NCBI RefSeq assembly: GCF_004193775.1
Contig: NC_041016.1
Coordinates: 41,374,022-41,438,021 of the forward strand
Length of the DNA: 64,000 bases
Reading direction: 5' to 3'
Source: Glycine soja
Taxonomy: Eukaryota > Streptophyta > Magnoliopsida > Fabales > Fabaceae
Shown here: in pieces, positions 1 to 11,902 of the stretch
How the letters are laid out: each line of letters begins with the position of its first letter
Numbering within the stretch: the first letter of the stretch is position 1
Program-made: the position numbers and the translations under genes
Notes under the pieces: model-generated
Told to the model about the DNA's origin: nothing
Database searches by the model: none
The model's input: only the letters and a program-made list of their open reading frames with translations

Positions 1-1
1 C

Positions 2-3000
2 ATCATAGCCGGTAAGAGTTATCAAGATAGCCAAAGCATTAGAAGAGGATGTGAATTTTTGCTTTCCAAGCAACAACTTTGTGGTGGTTGGGGAAAGAGC
101 TACATCACATGCCAAACGATGGTAACTTATGTCCCCATCTAAGTCTCATGTTTTATAAAATAGTTTACACATAACTATATATGTTTTTCTTTGAGTGTAG
201 CATAACGTTTCACTACACTAATTAATGGTACAACTAAAATAGATATACACAAATATGGAAGGAAACAAGTCTAATGTAGTTAACACTGCATGGGCTATGT
301 TGGCACTTATTGAAGCAGGGCAGGTATAACAAAGTTCAATTAATAATATTCATAATTCTAAGATGAGACCAAGAGCCACTATAAAGTCATTGTTTATTTT
401 GTGGTATAGGCAGAAAGAGATCCAGCCCCATTGCATCATGCGGCCAAGGTTTTAATCGATTTACAGCTAGAAAATGGGGAGTTTCCTCAACAGGTAACAA
501 GTAACAACCATATAGATATACAATATAGTAGCAATCAATAATACATCTCATGTGGAAGGGGAGCAATGAGAGAGTAAGGAGGATTAATCTTAGTCATAAA
601 ATCAAATTGTAAAGGTTTAAGATTGAATTATAAAGTCATTTAACCCTTTTTTAAGTAGTATTGCAATCATTAAAAAACTTTTTTCCTATGTGATTGCATA
701 GTTCTTATTTACTCCTTGATTTTTTCTTATACTAACACTCATCTCACCTAATACATATCAATTTTGTATCACATATAATTACGAATGAAAATTTCATTTA
801 ATATCGTACAATTTTGTATCACTCCACTAAGCATACCCTAAAGTGAAAACTGTGTTAAGTGTCAATTTAGCCCTATAGATGTTATGAAAAGGTTGAATAT
901 TAATTCTTAAACTATCTTTGAGAAAATATATATATTACTACTGGAAAGTGCCTCTTTACTTATTTTAACTAAAAAGAAAAAAAATAGAAGTTAAAAAAAA
1001 TAATAACATGAGAGTAGTGGATAGTTATTAGGAGAGAAATAATAAAAATTTAAAATTGATAAAAGATAAAATGGTTTAGTAAAATGTGTACACCAAAATC
1101 AGGGTATTTCATTTATTATTAGTATAAATTAAAAAAATGTTAACTACCAAATTTTTACATAATTTCAGTACAAATTATTTATTTATTCCTCCATTTACAC
1201 CACTTATATTTATATGTTGAATTATGCGTATAAGCTTATATTAAAAACTCATCAAAATTTACAAAAATAAGAAAATCATAGTTTATAAGTTATATTATTA
1301 AATTTTAGATACGGCCCTCACATTACGATTTTATTGGATTATAAGTATTTTTATGATAATTTATTTCACACTACAAAATGAATTTTATTTTATTAAATTA
1401 AAAACTTAAAGTTATATATTTAGTTTAAAATATAAAACGAATTATCTAACATGTAAGAAAGACAACTAGTTAAAAATTAGTAATATAATTTATTTTGAAG
1501 AGAAAATAGGTTAATTATTAACAATAAATATAAAATAATTTTACGCTATCATTTCATTATGAACTATCTTATGATAAATTTATTGATTTTTATATTAACT
1601 ACCTAAAAATTCATTCTAACAATAATTTTTAATTATCTAATAGTGTAAAAGTTTTTATATTAAAAGTTAGCTATTAAAAAGTGTGTAGTTTTTATATTAA
1701 AAAGTCCCATAATTTAGTATTTTTTTTCATTTTTATTCTTGTAATTTTTTTATTTTAATATTTTTTTATAGTTCAAAGCATTTTTTAACTTTTAAAAATA
1801 TTAACTAAAGCATTTTATGGAAGAAAAAAATAAAATAAACATATTTTATAATAACTAAAATGAAAAAAATTACAAAAATGAAAATGAAAAAAAAAAATAC
1901 TTAATTGTAGAGACGAAAAAATATTTAAGCCTATTTTAGAAAGAGAAATTACCTTATACTTTGTCTGTTATTTAACTATTATATTAAGTTTATACTTTGT
2001 TCATTATATATTTTTCTGAAATATTATATAATAGATTAATATTATAAATTATATTATTTTGCTTTTCCTTGTCATTCTTATTTTCATATTATTTTCTTTG
2101 AACTTCTATAATTTTTATTTTATCTTTATTTATTATATAATATTTTCATTATTATTTATGTTTGTGTTTGAAAAAAATTGCAGTTGAATTGTTAAAGAAT
2201 GATAATTCAAAGAATTTTTTGTTTCTGTTGGTCCTGCCCTTGAAAACATTTCAATTATGTTGGCACTTGTTTACTAACCAACTAGAGACAAACCGAATAT
2301 CATTAGGATGAAGAAAGGAGCAAAATAAAGCATAAGGTTACAAAGCCAAAATACATGTTGAAAATAAGGTGAATCTATCTATAAGAAAGGAGAGCAACTC
2401 TATTGCTAAAACACTCACTCCTAACAAAACTTTGAGCTAATTTCCACTAAAAAAACCTAACTGAGAGGCAACTCCTTGATTAGCAAGGAGTTTGACACAG
2501 GTGTTTCCTTCTCTAAAAATGTGAGAAACAAGCAAAATCCTATTTTTACAATAATATAAACAGTTTATCCACCTAAGACACACTTAGCAAGTCACCAACT
2601 GAGAGTCAGCAAAAGCCTCCACCAGCAGCTTGGAGTCACACTCTAGCCAAATCTTCCTCCAGCAATATTTTTAAATTTTAAGGAAACTAATTTGATAATT
2701 TTTGTTTTAGAAAACTAACATATATGAATAACTAATTTAGAGATTTATTTGTTAGATCTGCTTTCCCCGTAGTGCCCATGCCATTAGAGACTGCTTTGAA
2801 ACATGATTAAACGCTACGCATATTGTATTCAAACCTGTATAATGTTGTATTATGTTATTTGCTAAATAATAAAAATACAAATATGATATACGTTATATCC
2901 TGTATACTCATTCGCAAGCCAAAAGAAGAGTGAACTAAAAAGTTGAGTACTTTATATGCAGTATTGAGTTCAAACTTACTTATGCATTAACCAAGCCAGT

Positions 3001-3670
3001 GTATATCAAGCAAACAAGGCAATTCTAGTTATCATGAATTAGATCAATTTATTTTCATAAAGTCATTGCATTCTTGCTGATATATTTACATTATCAACTC
3101 ATGTGAATAAAAATTGATGGGAAACTATACGATATTACATGATATTTTGATCTTTTAAATATATTTGTCACAATTAAAATTCATCGTGATATTTTTAAGA
3201 TATGCCATATTAATTCGGTCAGACTCAACTAGTTTTTATAGGTTTTAAGTTTGAAGATTAAACTCGGTAAGTCAAGTTATATTTTTTAATTATCTGAATC
3301 TATATTGGCATTTCATGTTTTCTTTAAATTTATGTTTTTAATGATAATATATTCATAATATGATCTCTCTTAATAATATTTTAGATAACATATTAATACT
3401 ATTTGTTGAATAATATATAAGATATATCATTTTAGTTTTATTCTTCTTTAATATGACGACCCAATTATATATAATTTCAAAACTTAAATATTATGTCACC
3501 AAAAAAATATTTGTGTGTATTTAACAAATACCTAACTTGATCATATGTAGGAACTCACAGGAATTACCAACAGAACTATTGCTACAGCTCCCTCTGCATA
3601 CAGAAACATCTTTCCCATATGGGCCCTTGGAGAATATCGTAGTCGTGTACTACTTTGTCCTAGCAATTAA
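2..3670 (+). CDS. Oxidosqualene cyclase (triterpene synthase) gene, 3' exons only
   Basis: This is the C-terminal end of an oxidosqualene cyclase, the ER-associated enzyme family that folds 2,3-oxidosqualene into triterpenes such as beta-amyrin or lupeol. Four exons can be read in one consistent phase: 2-121, 243-323, 410-493 and 3551-3670 (stop TAA 3668-3670), each flanked by GT donors and AG acceptors. Exon 1 encodes a QW-type repeat ([14 protein letters not shown]). Exon 2 carries [14 protein letters not shown], exon 3 [15 protein letters not shown] with a second QW-like stretch, and the last exon [17 protein letters not shown], a very typical family C-terminus. The N-terminus and the catalytic DCTAE region lie upstream of the window. 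No stop or frameshift is seen in the visible part, so the gene may be functional. Product specificity (beta-amyrin, lupeol, cycloartenol or other) cannot be decided from these exons. The last intron is unusually long, about 3.06 kb, and contains a retroelement fossil. Confidence 0.9.
494..3550 (+). other. Long last intron of the oxidosqualene cyclase gene
   Basis: The stretch between the exon-3 donor (GTAACA at 494) and the exon-4 acceptor (TATGTAG ending at 3550) is very AT-rich, with many poly-A and poly-T runs and no convincing host ORF. The only recognisable content is a minus-strand RNase H-like fragment near 2464-2660. The rest looks like decayed intergenic-type DNA captured in the intron. 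Confidence 0.75.
2464..2660 (-). pseudogene. RNase H-like (RVT_3-type) fragment of a LINE or reverse-transcriptase-like gene
   Basis: Read on the minus strand, one frame gives [14 protein letters not shown], then a stop, and later [21 protein letters not shown]. This is the end of the plant RNase H-like domain found in non-LTR retrotransposons and their domesticated relatives: the ECDS segment holds a catalytic aspartate, and the HIFREGN segment is the conserved end of the fold. One in-frame stop lies between the two blocks, and nothing recognisable flanks it. It is antisense to the host gene inside its last intron. I take it as a 5'-truncated LINE fossil. A processed RNase H-like host gene fragment is the alternative. 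Confidence 0.7.
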
Positions 3671-4875
3671 CAAAGGGTCAAGAGCACAACAACATAATAA
3701 TAATTATGTAAAAATAAATCCTGAGTTTTATTTTCTGCCTTTATATATCATTTGTATTTCTCTTGCATTTAGATACTCATCTACCATGTTTGCTACAAAA
3801 CTGTCAGTAAAGGAGGCAAATGAAAGTGTGTAAGCATTGGAAAATTTCTATTAAATAAAGCACTCATGAAAAATCTGTTACAAAAAGTGCTTTAGTGTGA
3901 TGCACCATACTATTTTATCCCGTGACAAAGAATTCCTCCGTGTGATTAAGTGAACCCCATCCACCAGCTTTTAACAAATTTGCTACCTTTACTTTTCTAT
4001 CAATCAATCCAACCAAAAGAAGTCTGTAACAAGTAAAGGTAATTAACATAAGCTGATTTTAGTCATTAACAAATTGATAGATACTTTTTTTTACCATATT
4101 ATTACTATAAGGTATTTATCGAATTTGTTGATAATTAATTTCTATTAAAAAATTTCACTAATTATCTTTAATAAAATTCTTCTCACATTCAGATCAATAA
4201 TTTTTGGTAACTGATACATATTTTATACCGATAATATCATGACTAAAAAAATAATCTCTTCAAATTAACATAGTGGAGATTCTAAATTGATGGCGACAAT
4301 AACTGCATCCAGGTCTGCAAGTGTTGGACGTGAAAACTACCAAGTACAATTATTTAAATCGGTTCTTTGATGCTTCAGGCTATACATGTATCATTTTTTT
4401 TTAAAAAAAAGTTACTATTCAAATGCATTTAGTAACAAGGAAAACAAAATTGAAGATAAAAATTGAAAATTATGATTGAAAGTTAACAGATTATTTTTCA
4501 GTTAACTTTTGTTTTTCCATTTCATATCGAACTAATTTAAATACAAAATCAATTACTGCATATAAATCCATACCTTTTTTTGGTAATTTTGCTATTAAAA
4601 AATTGATTATTTTATCAATATCTTCAAACCACTTTTCACCTAACATAAACATAAAACTTATTTATAAGAAAATTCATTATATCTATAGTCGATTATTAAT
4701 ATAAACTCTAAAAATAATCTATAATCAAACATTAAAGTAATCTCTTAAAACAATATCTATAGTCATTTAGCTAAATTCGGATACAATATTTCCGAGAACC
4801 TTTTTTACCGGACATCCTCAACAGATAGCAACCAGGAAGAAGAGAAAAATATGAATGTATAGTATGGGAGTGTAT
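3671..4875. other. 3' flank of the cyclase gene, no gene seen
   Basis: This AT-rich sequence probably includes the 3' UTR and polyadenylation region of the cyclase gene just after 3670. I see no conserved coding segment, structural RNA or mobile-element end in it. It stops at the terminal TG of the minus-strand gypsy LTR of element G; the five bases before that LTR are TGTAT. Confidence 0.6.
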
Positions 4876-5494
4876 TGTTGATCGATTGACAAGTGCACCA
4901 ATTTGTATAAGTAGTAAAGTAAAATAAAAGTCCGAGTGTCGAGTTTACATGAATTTTGTTTGTACTTATGTAGATGAATATATAATTCTCAAGCAATTGT
5001 ATTCTCTTGAATATTCTGTGTGTAGTTGTCTTTCTTTTCTCCTTCTCCTCTTCCTCTTTTTATAGGTGCAGTTCAGCTTGTATTTCACACAACCTTCGCA
5101 CTATGCGTGATTACAGATCACGCTTAGTGAGTATGGTGGTAATCTTGCGCTCAGGGAGTAATTTGCACTAAACGCGCCTTCACATATCAGACTTCTCCAT
5201 ACTTTTTGGCCTAAGCGTGTTCTGCTCATTGAGCGACTGCGTCGTGTTGAGCGCTTGAGACGCGCTGAGCGAGCAACTTCAGATCTTCAATTTATTTTTT
5301 CGTGCTTTACTTTGTTTTTCTACGGCAGTTATTCACCAAACACTATAAATTCATAAACTTGAACACTCTCTGCACAAAAACTTAAATGATGTTAAAATTC
5401 CAATTATTCACACAAAAAGCAAGAAATAAGAGAGGAAAATTAACAATTCCTATATGATTTAATCCCAAAATATACTTATGCACAACAATTATCA
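4876..5494 (-). repeat. 3' LTR of minus-strand gypsy element G
   Basis: On the plus strand the LTR begins TGTTGATCGATTGAC and ends ATTATCA, so it has TG...CA ends in both readings. Just outside it (5495-5503, AACTCCCCT) is a pyrimidine run that is a polypurine tract on the minus strand, as expected next to a 3' LTR. The TG end aligns with the LTR of element E at 27506 (both continue to an AAGTG(C/T)ACC block and an AAGTAGT block). A TATAAAAAG box on the minus strand lies near 5060. The segment 5110-5270 holds several degraded CGC-TTAG/TGAG-CGC palindromes. Confidence 0.7.
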
Positions 5495-5820
5495 AACTCC
5501 CCTAAATTTAATACTTTGCTTGTCCTCAAGTAAAAGCAAACTGATTATACTAAGATAAAGTTAAAAGTTTACCAATCACAATACATGAGATAACTGCATA
5601 ACATTTTGAAAAGCTTCATTAGTCAATCCTCTGGTTCACAATTGTCATAAGTTCATGAAAGGAGCATGAAAGGACACTTAGAGATGAATCAGTTAGCATG
5701 AATGACAAGTCTCACGAAAGATTCACCAGCTTTATTCCTTACAAGGCTAGTGTTTCTCTCAATCCCACAAGTGTCTCGGTTATAAGTGTTTCAATTACAA
5801 CAACGGAATAGTAAAATTCC
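5495..5820 (-). other. 3' noncoding part of element G, left of the A insertion
   Basis: The sequence is colinear with 28886-29230 of element E: both have TTTGC-TGTCCTCAAG near the LTR and the phrase TTTCTCTCAA-CACAAGTGT. It is therefore the untranslated region between the env-like ORF and 3' LTR of G. It is interrupted at 5820 by element A and continues at 25857. Confidence 0.65.
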
Positions 5821-6996
5821 TGTCAGACCCTAATTTCATCCAGGTATAATGTTTTTATTTGGATATGATGTTTTGATCATTGCTAATTGAATTACGGTGT
5901 TTGGCATCAGTTGCAGTGCAAGGCTGAGGGGTCGCTCAGGGTTGATGTTTGATTGTCAGATCCGAAAACAAAAGCCGACCACAAGGAAAGGGTCAAAATG
6001 GTCATTTTCTGGAACTTTCTAGACCTAAACTCGCCCATGCCAGCATCTGGCTCACCTGGGCCATGGGAAAGCTTTAGCCTTAAGCACCCTGCTCGCCTGG
6101 GCGAGCTGATACCTTCAAGCCCAAGCAACTGGCTCGCTTGGGCGAGCTCCAACTCGCCTGGGCGAGCTTCTCCTGCACCAAATGACCTTTTCTTATAAAT
6201 AGCCATGCAGGGGAAGGGTTTAAGGGTTCTTAGAACTGAAGAAAGAGAGGAAAAACTCAGAAAAGAGAAAGAGAAGAATAAAAAAAAAGAAAAGTCGAGG
6301 CACTACCGAATCAAACCGTGGATCGTTTCCTACATTATTTCTGTTGCAAGCCCTTACCCTGTGTAGCAATCGATTAGTTTTTATTAAGATTTTGATGTAA
6401 TCTTTGTTTGTACCCTTATGTATCCCTCTTGATATTATATATGTAATATTTTCTACTCAAATATCACTTGAGATCGTTTCAAGGTCCAACGCCTTAACGA
6501 CTCCCTCCGTTTTTCAAAATCTAAAACATCGTTTCAAGGTCCAATGCCATAACAACTCTTTGTTTGCAATTAAAATAAATCTTTCAAAAACAAAATACAT
6601 AAAATCAATTCAACACACAAACATTCAGACTTAAAGAACTGCGTAGGTTTGATTTCCTCATTGCACCTAAGGATACGTAGGAGCAAGGGCAATACCCTTG
6701 TTGATTAAAAAAATAATATTAAGCAAATAAAAATAATATAGTAAAGGAAAATAAATTCACTGCTCTTGGAAAAATAATTAATTTTGAAGTCACGTTTTGC
6801 ACACTCGATTAAAGGCTGTCGTTCTTCGTAAACAACTCCCGAACCCTTCTTTTCAAAATTCGCAGACTTCTTTTGGTTTTTCTAACGTTTTTCTCGAATA
6901 AACGTTGGTGGGAACTCCCACTCGATTTCTCCCTAGGAGACGAACGTGCTTTCTTTTATTTGCTTTCACTGTCCCATCGTAAGGTAGGTTGCGACA
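5821..6996 (+). repeat. 5' LTR of element A
   Basis: The LTR starts TGTCAGACCCTAATTTC and ends GGTTGCGACA. It holds a TATAAATA box and, upstream of it, three copies of the palindromic CTCGC-T-GGGCGAG unit at about 6091-6165. Its first half (to about 6465) resembles the LTR of element F at 51215-51740. Its second half, from the GTTTCAAGGTCCAACGCC block onward, resembles the LTRs of elements B and C. Confidence 0.88.
6194..6201 (+). promoter_or_regulatory. TATA box of LTR A
   Basis: TATAAATA sits downstream of the palindrome cluster and upstream of a purine-rich GAAGAAAGAGAGG leader, the usual layout of an LTR promoter. Transcription would start some 25-35 bases downstream. Confidence 0.6.
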
Positions 6997-6998
6997 GA

Positions 6999-7018
6999 TG
7001 ACGACTCCACTGGGGACC
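6999..7018 (+). other. Primer-binding site of element A, mutated
   Basis: TGACGACTCCACTGGGGACC starts two bases after the LTR end. Compared with the site in element B (TGGCGACTCCACT) the third base is A, not G. This site type is used by Tat/Ogre-lineage elements; I recall tRNA-Arg as the primer but cannot confirm it here. Confidence 0.65.
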
Positions 7019-7679
7019 GTTAAAGAGTTAAGTCATTTGATCGAGTGTGCAATTTTATCGTGACCTTTTATTTATTTATTTTTTCTTTCTCTTTAATTCC
7101 TGCATTATGCTCATGTTCTTTAAAGTTTCATTTTGTTACCGTTCATTTTGTGGTTTAGCTTCAAACTCATTTCCTTTATTCATTGTTTCGCTCGTGTTTG
7201 TATATAACCTTTGCTACATTGTTACTTCTTGGTGTGTATCTTTGTATCTATTACCTTTGTAGTTGGAAATAAATTATGCCATTGGACCCTATGATAGATG
7301 ACATTTGCAGGTGGGGTTGAGTAATTCTTAGGTTGCTCCATTCACACATGACACCCACACTTTTTGCAATAACTTTGTGGTATTGGGCCCTATACTCGGG
7401 TCTATGTTAGCCATAGGGAGTGAAGGTCGATCTGTGGTCATGCTGGGTCCCCAACTCGCTTGATAATAGTGAAGCCTCATCCAGAGTTTTCCTTTTTTGG
7501 TGATGCATTGGCGCTGATAGTCCTTATCGCTACAGTGTATTACCTAAGAAGATGATATCTCTAAAGGTCGGTAAGGTTACATGAAAATATCCTTGGGAGT
7601 TGTCACTAGATAGTGGACTTTTGAATCCTTTCCATTAGGTTCCTAAATTAAAGACACAGAAAAAAATCATCATGTCTGG
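7019..7679 (+). other. Leader of element A up to the B insertion
   Basis: This is an untranslated leader colinear with 8889-9400 of element B; both include the GGGCCCTATAC-CGGGTCTATG phrase. There is no supported ORF. The last five bases, TCTGG, are the left target-site duplication of element B. Confidence 0.7.
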
Positions 7680-8870
7680 TGTCATACCCTAATTTCGTCT
7701 AGGGACTATCATTTGCTCAAGTTTTGATTCTTGCTAGCCAAATTGAGCTGCTTGACACGAGTTTCCGCGTAATCCGAAAGGTTTTTCAACATTTCGAAAG
7801 AGAATATGGAAAATACTCAAAAAGGAGGGCAAAAGGGTCATTTTTACACTTTTTTAGACCCCAGGCTAGCCTCTGGCTCGCCTGGGCCACCAGAATTACT
7901 TCATGGTGAAGTAACCAGCTCGCTTAGGCGAGCTCAGCTTGCTTGGGCGAGCTACCTTCAGCCCAAATGCTTTGCTTTGCTATAAATAGGCGTGGGAAGG
8001 TTGAAGTAAAGGGTCCCTGAGGTTCCTTGAGGTCCAGAAAGAAGAGAAAAGAAGAAGAAAGAAGAGAAAACAAGGTCGAAACGCTTTTGAATCGCATCCG
8101 TGATCGATTCCTACACCGTTCATCGTTTGTTCTTCAGTCGTTCTTCATCTCGTTAGTGCTTTCTTTAAGGATTTGAATTTGATTTATGGACCCTTAGGGG
8201 TCCCCTTTATTGTTTGTGCATATTCATCTCCTTCTTCGATCATCGGTGATATTTTTCTTTGTTTAAAGCGAGTTTTGACCGATTCCAACGCCTTAACGAT
8301 TCTCTCCTTTCAAACTTGAGAAGATCGTTTCAAGGTCCAACGTCTTAAACGACTCTTTCTCCTCTTTTCAAAAATCAAAAGATTGTTTCAAAGGTCCAAC
8401 GCCTTAAACGACTTTTGTTCACAATTAAAATCAATCTTTCAAAAAAGATAAAATCAATGTAACAAACAAAACTTCAGTTCTTAAAGAACTATGTAGGCCT
8501 GATTTCCTCATTGCACCCGAGGATACGTAGGAGCGAGGGAAACACCCTTGTCGACCCCAAAAAAGTAAAAAATATAAAAAGGGAAAATAAAGATAAAAGG
8601 GAAAATACACAAACTTTGAAATCATGATTTGCACACTCGATTAGAGGTTGCTGTCCCTTGTGACGGGCGTGGGGTGCTAATACCTTTCTCGTGTGTAAAT
8701 GACTCCAGAACCCTTGTTTTCAAAATACGCAGACCTTCGACCTTTTCCATTTTGGTTTTTCCAATGTTTTCCTCAAATAAATGTTGGTAGCAACTCCACA
8801 CATTTTCCTTCCTTGGAAGATGCACCATCGAGTCTTGCGTCGTGCCCCCACCGGAGGGCAGGTTGCGACA
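7680..8870 (+). repeat. 5' LTR of element B
   Basis: The ends are TGTCATACCC and GGTTGCGACA. It carries two palindromic units near 7917-7951 (GCTCGCTTAGGCGAGC and GCTTGCTTGGGCGAGC) and the block GGTCCAACGCCTTAA repeated several times. Relative to the 3' copy it lacks about 300 bases between GACCGAT and TCCAACGCC, near 8277-8285. Confidence 0.88.
7981..7988 (+). promoter_or_regulatory. TATA box of 5' LTR B
   Basis: TATAAATA follows the palindrome cluster, as in LTRs A, C and F. Confidence 0.6.
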
Positions 8871-8872
8871 AT

Positions 8873-8889
8873 TGGCGACTCCACTAGGG
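8873..8889 (+). other. Primer-binding site of element B
   Basis: TGGCGACTCCACTAGGG begins two bases after the LTR end. The leading TGG matches the CCA end of a tRNA. It is the better-preserved version of the site in element A. Confidence 0.75.
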
Positions 8890-10319
8890 ACTTGTTAGAA
8901 AGTTAGGCCATTCAGTCAGTGTGTAATGTTTTTATCATGTCTTCTTTATTTATTTTCCCTTTTATCTTTTGTTTGTCCATATTTGTACATAACCTTTGCT
9001 TTGTTATTGTGTTTGGTGTGTGTTTGTCTATCGATTATAGTCATAGTTAGAAATGCTTTTTTTTACATACACATGACACCTACACCTCACACACACATTG
9101 AGATGTTAGGCCCTATACCCGGGTCTATGTGAGCCATAAGGAGTGGAGGTTGATTTGTGGTCATGCTGGGTCCTCGACTCACTTTATGATAGTGAAGCTT
9201 CATCTAGAGTTTTCCTCTTTTAGTGATGCATTCTCGCTGATAGTCCCTATCGCCACAATGTATTACCTAAGAGGATGATATCTCTAGAAGCCAGTAAAGT
9301 TACTTGAAACCACCCTTTGGAATTATCACTAGAAGTGGACTTTTGGATCATTTCCATTAGGTTCCTCAATTTGGGGGCACATAAAAAACTTACTGTGGCA
9401 TATTCCTTGATTATGTCATGCATCTCTTCATGGCGTCGTAATGGGCTTATCACTTTTGCATCATATTCATGCATTGCATTTGCATAAATCACTGCATTAT
9501 CATGTATCTTCATTTAACATGCTTTTTGTTCTATGAACTACATGCCTTTTATTTTCATGTTCACTCATGCATGGTCCTTACATTTTCCTCTGAAAAAAAA
9601 AGGGAACAAAAAAAAAAACAAAAGAGAATAAAAAAGGTCACACCACATTCTTAGTTACATGTGTTGGGTACCAGGATAATGGCTATAAACCAACCATGTT
9701 GGGATTATACACCCATTTGTCTAAAAAAAAAATTGAAAATCATGTGAATGTGGTACCTAATGCATGGTTAACTAGGAAAATGATGTTTCTTCGGGCATCT
9801 CAATCTCATAATTACATTTGCTATGCATATCATGAACATACCTCAGTCATTCATCTCTATGATAGGTTGCTGAAGTATTGCCAATCAAAATTTCTTTTCC
9901 TCGGATTATAGGGTTGAACCAAGCACATGCTTTTAAGAAAAGGTTCATCAAGTCAAGGTCAAGTATGGAAGTAACCGGCTTGCAAAAATTGAGGCAAAAG
10001 ATGAATCGAGTTACATCGCTCCTTTGTCTCCTGCCAACACATGATTTACAAATTTAGGATTGTTGATGTCCTTGTTACTTCCAATTTCACTTTGACTTTG
10101 ACAAGATGTAATAAACAATGTCGTCTGAATTGATTCGACCTGTGTCTTGCGTAAAATTTGCAATACTTCAACAATGCATCATTCGCATACATCCATGCTT
10201 TTCATTGGTTGCATTGCTCATTGCATTCTTTCCTTGAAATTCGAAGTGTAATAATTGTTATCCAAAGGAAAGAACGCGCTTTATGGGGCCCTTACCGAAT
10301 GCGTGCTAGAGCTAGAGTA
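8890..10319 (+). other. Leader of element B
   Basis: A long untranslated leader, typical of Tat/Ogre-like elements, with A-rich stretches near 9591-9640 and 9721-9735. Short ORFs here have no recognisable content. It is colinear with the leader of A (7019-7674 plus 17444-18434). Confidence 0.65.
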
Positions 10320-11902
10320 ATGGGTGAAGTAGACGAGGTGCAAGAGTGGATAAAGGCCGACATAGAGGCCCTGAAAGAGCAAATGGCCACAATGATGGAG
10401 GCCATGATGAGCATGAAGAAGATAATGGAGGTCAATGCGGCTACAGTTGCCGCTACCAACGCCATTGCTTAGGTGGACCTGACTCCTCCATCTGGCCTCA
10501 ACCAAATAAATCATCCAACCTTGGATATGATAGGTCAGGGAGGCAAAGAGTTGGGAACTATGAGCGACCCCCATTTTGTGCAAGTTCAGAACCAACATGC
10601 CTTCCCGCCATATGGCTTGCCTCCTAACTATGCACCACCCAATGTGGCGCACACTCCCGATGAGAATGTCAATAACTCCACTCCAATACTCATTGACAGC
10701 CAACAACCTCAATTTTATTATGCACATATCCCTCAAACCATGGAGGAGACACATGAAATACCCCACCACAATCTAGCTGACTTCGAGCCTCGCCTCGGAT
10801 ACGCCACTGAGGGGAAAGCAGTTGGTGGTGTACCCCTGCCAAACACTTTGGAGGGCCCTCAATTTCACCCACAACCACAACCCTTGCATTTTGCTGTGGG
10901 AAGAGTCCCTACTGCTATCGCTGAAGGAAGCGAAGATTATGCCTTTGCTGACATGGAAGATTTGTGCCTAGTACCTGACATGGTCATTCCTCTGAAGTTC
11001 AAAGTACCGAACTTCGATAAATACAAGGGGACAACTTGCCCCAAGAATCACCTAAAGGTGTACTGTAGGAAAATGAGAGCATATGCGAAAGATGAAAAAT
11101 TGTTGATGCATTTCTTCCAAGAAAGTCTTATTGGGGCAGCCGTCACCTGGTACACTAATTTGGAACCTTCTCAAGTCCATTCTTGGAAAGACCTAATGGT
11201 TGCCTTCGTTAGGCAGTATCAGTACAATTCTGATATGGCCCCGAATAGGATGTAGCTACAGAACATGTGCAAGAAGGAGAATGAGTCGTTCAAGGTATAC
11301 GCCCAGAGGTAGAGGGACCTGTCAGCCCAATTGGCAGATTTAGTTTTCGTTGGCGAAAGAATCGAAGTGGGTCTGGGAAGAGGGAAATTTAATTATCCTG
11401 CTTTGATGAATGAGAAAGTTGGGGCAAATGAAGAGGATGAGAAGGAGGAAGGAACCCATGTTGTGACTGCCGTTCCTAAATGGCCAAATTTTCCACCAGC
11501 TCAACAATCTCATTACTCAGCCAATATCAACCCTTATCATTACCCACCCCTAAATCAGCCACAAAGCCCGCCTACCGCACATCTAATGCCAAACGCCACC
11601 CTTAACACAAACCAAAACACCAACCAGGGAGGGAGTTTTCCAATGAAAAAGCCTGTAGAATTCACCCCAATTTCGGTGTCCTATGCTAACTTGCTCCTAT
11701 ATGTACTCGATAATTCAATGGTAGCCATAACCTCATCCAAGGTTCCTCAACCTCCATTTTTTCGAGGATATGACTCGAACGCAACATGTGCTTACCATGA
11801 AGGTGTTTCGGGGCATTCCATTGATCATTGTAGGACCCTGAAACATAAGGTGCAAGGTCTAATTGATGCGGGCTGGCTGAAGTTTGAAGAGAATTGCTTG
11901 TG
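10320..11902 (+). pseudogene. Gag pseudogene of element B (Tat/Ogre-like capsid protein)
   Basis: One frame from ATG 10320 to TGA 11900-11902 encodes a gag polyprotein: an N-terminal coiled-coil-like stretch (EALKEQMATMMEAMMSMKK), a Pro/Gln-rich linker, a capsid core (CPKNHLKVYCRKMRAYAKDE, then TWYTNLEPSQVHSWKDLM), a second Pro-rich linker, and a C-terminal zinc-binding-like segment (CAYHEGVSGHSIDHC). The protein would coat element RNA in cytoplasmic particles. Three in-frame stops, all TAG (10470, 11253 and 11310), break it. Compared with element A, about 30 codons of the capsid are missing just after 11330, without loss of frame. Nothing downstream encodes protease. Confidence 0.87.

Noticed and set aside
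3537..3833. 98-codon frame overlapping the last cyclase exon
   Set aside because: It is in another frame from the real exon (3551-3670) and starts inside the intron.
5907..6206. 99-codon frame across the palindromes of LTR A
   Set aside because: Produced by the repeated CTCGC-GCGAG units; it lies in U3 next to the TATA box and is not conserved in the 3' LTR.
10281..10769. 162-codon minus-strand frame antisense to gag of B
   Set aside because: It is a shadow of the conserved gag frame on the other strand, with no recognisable domain.
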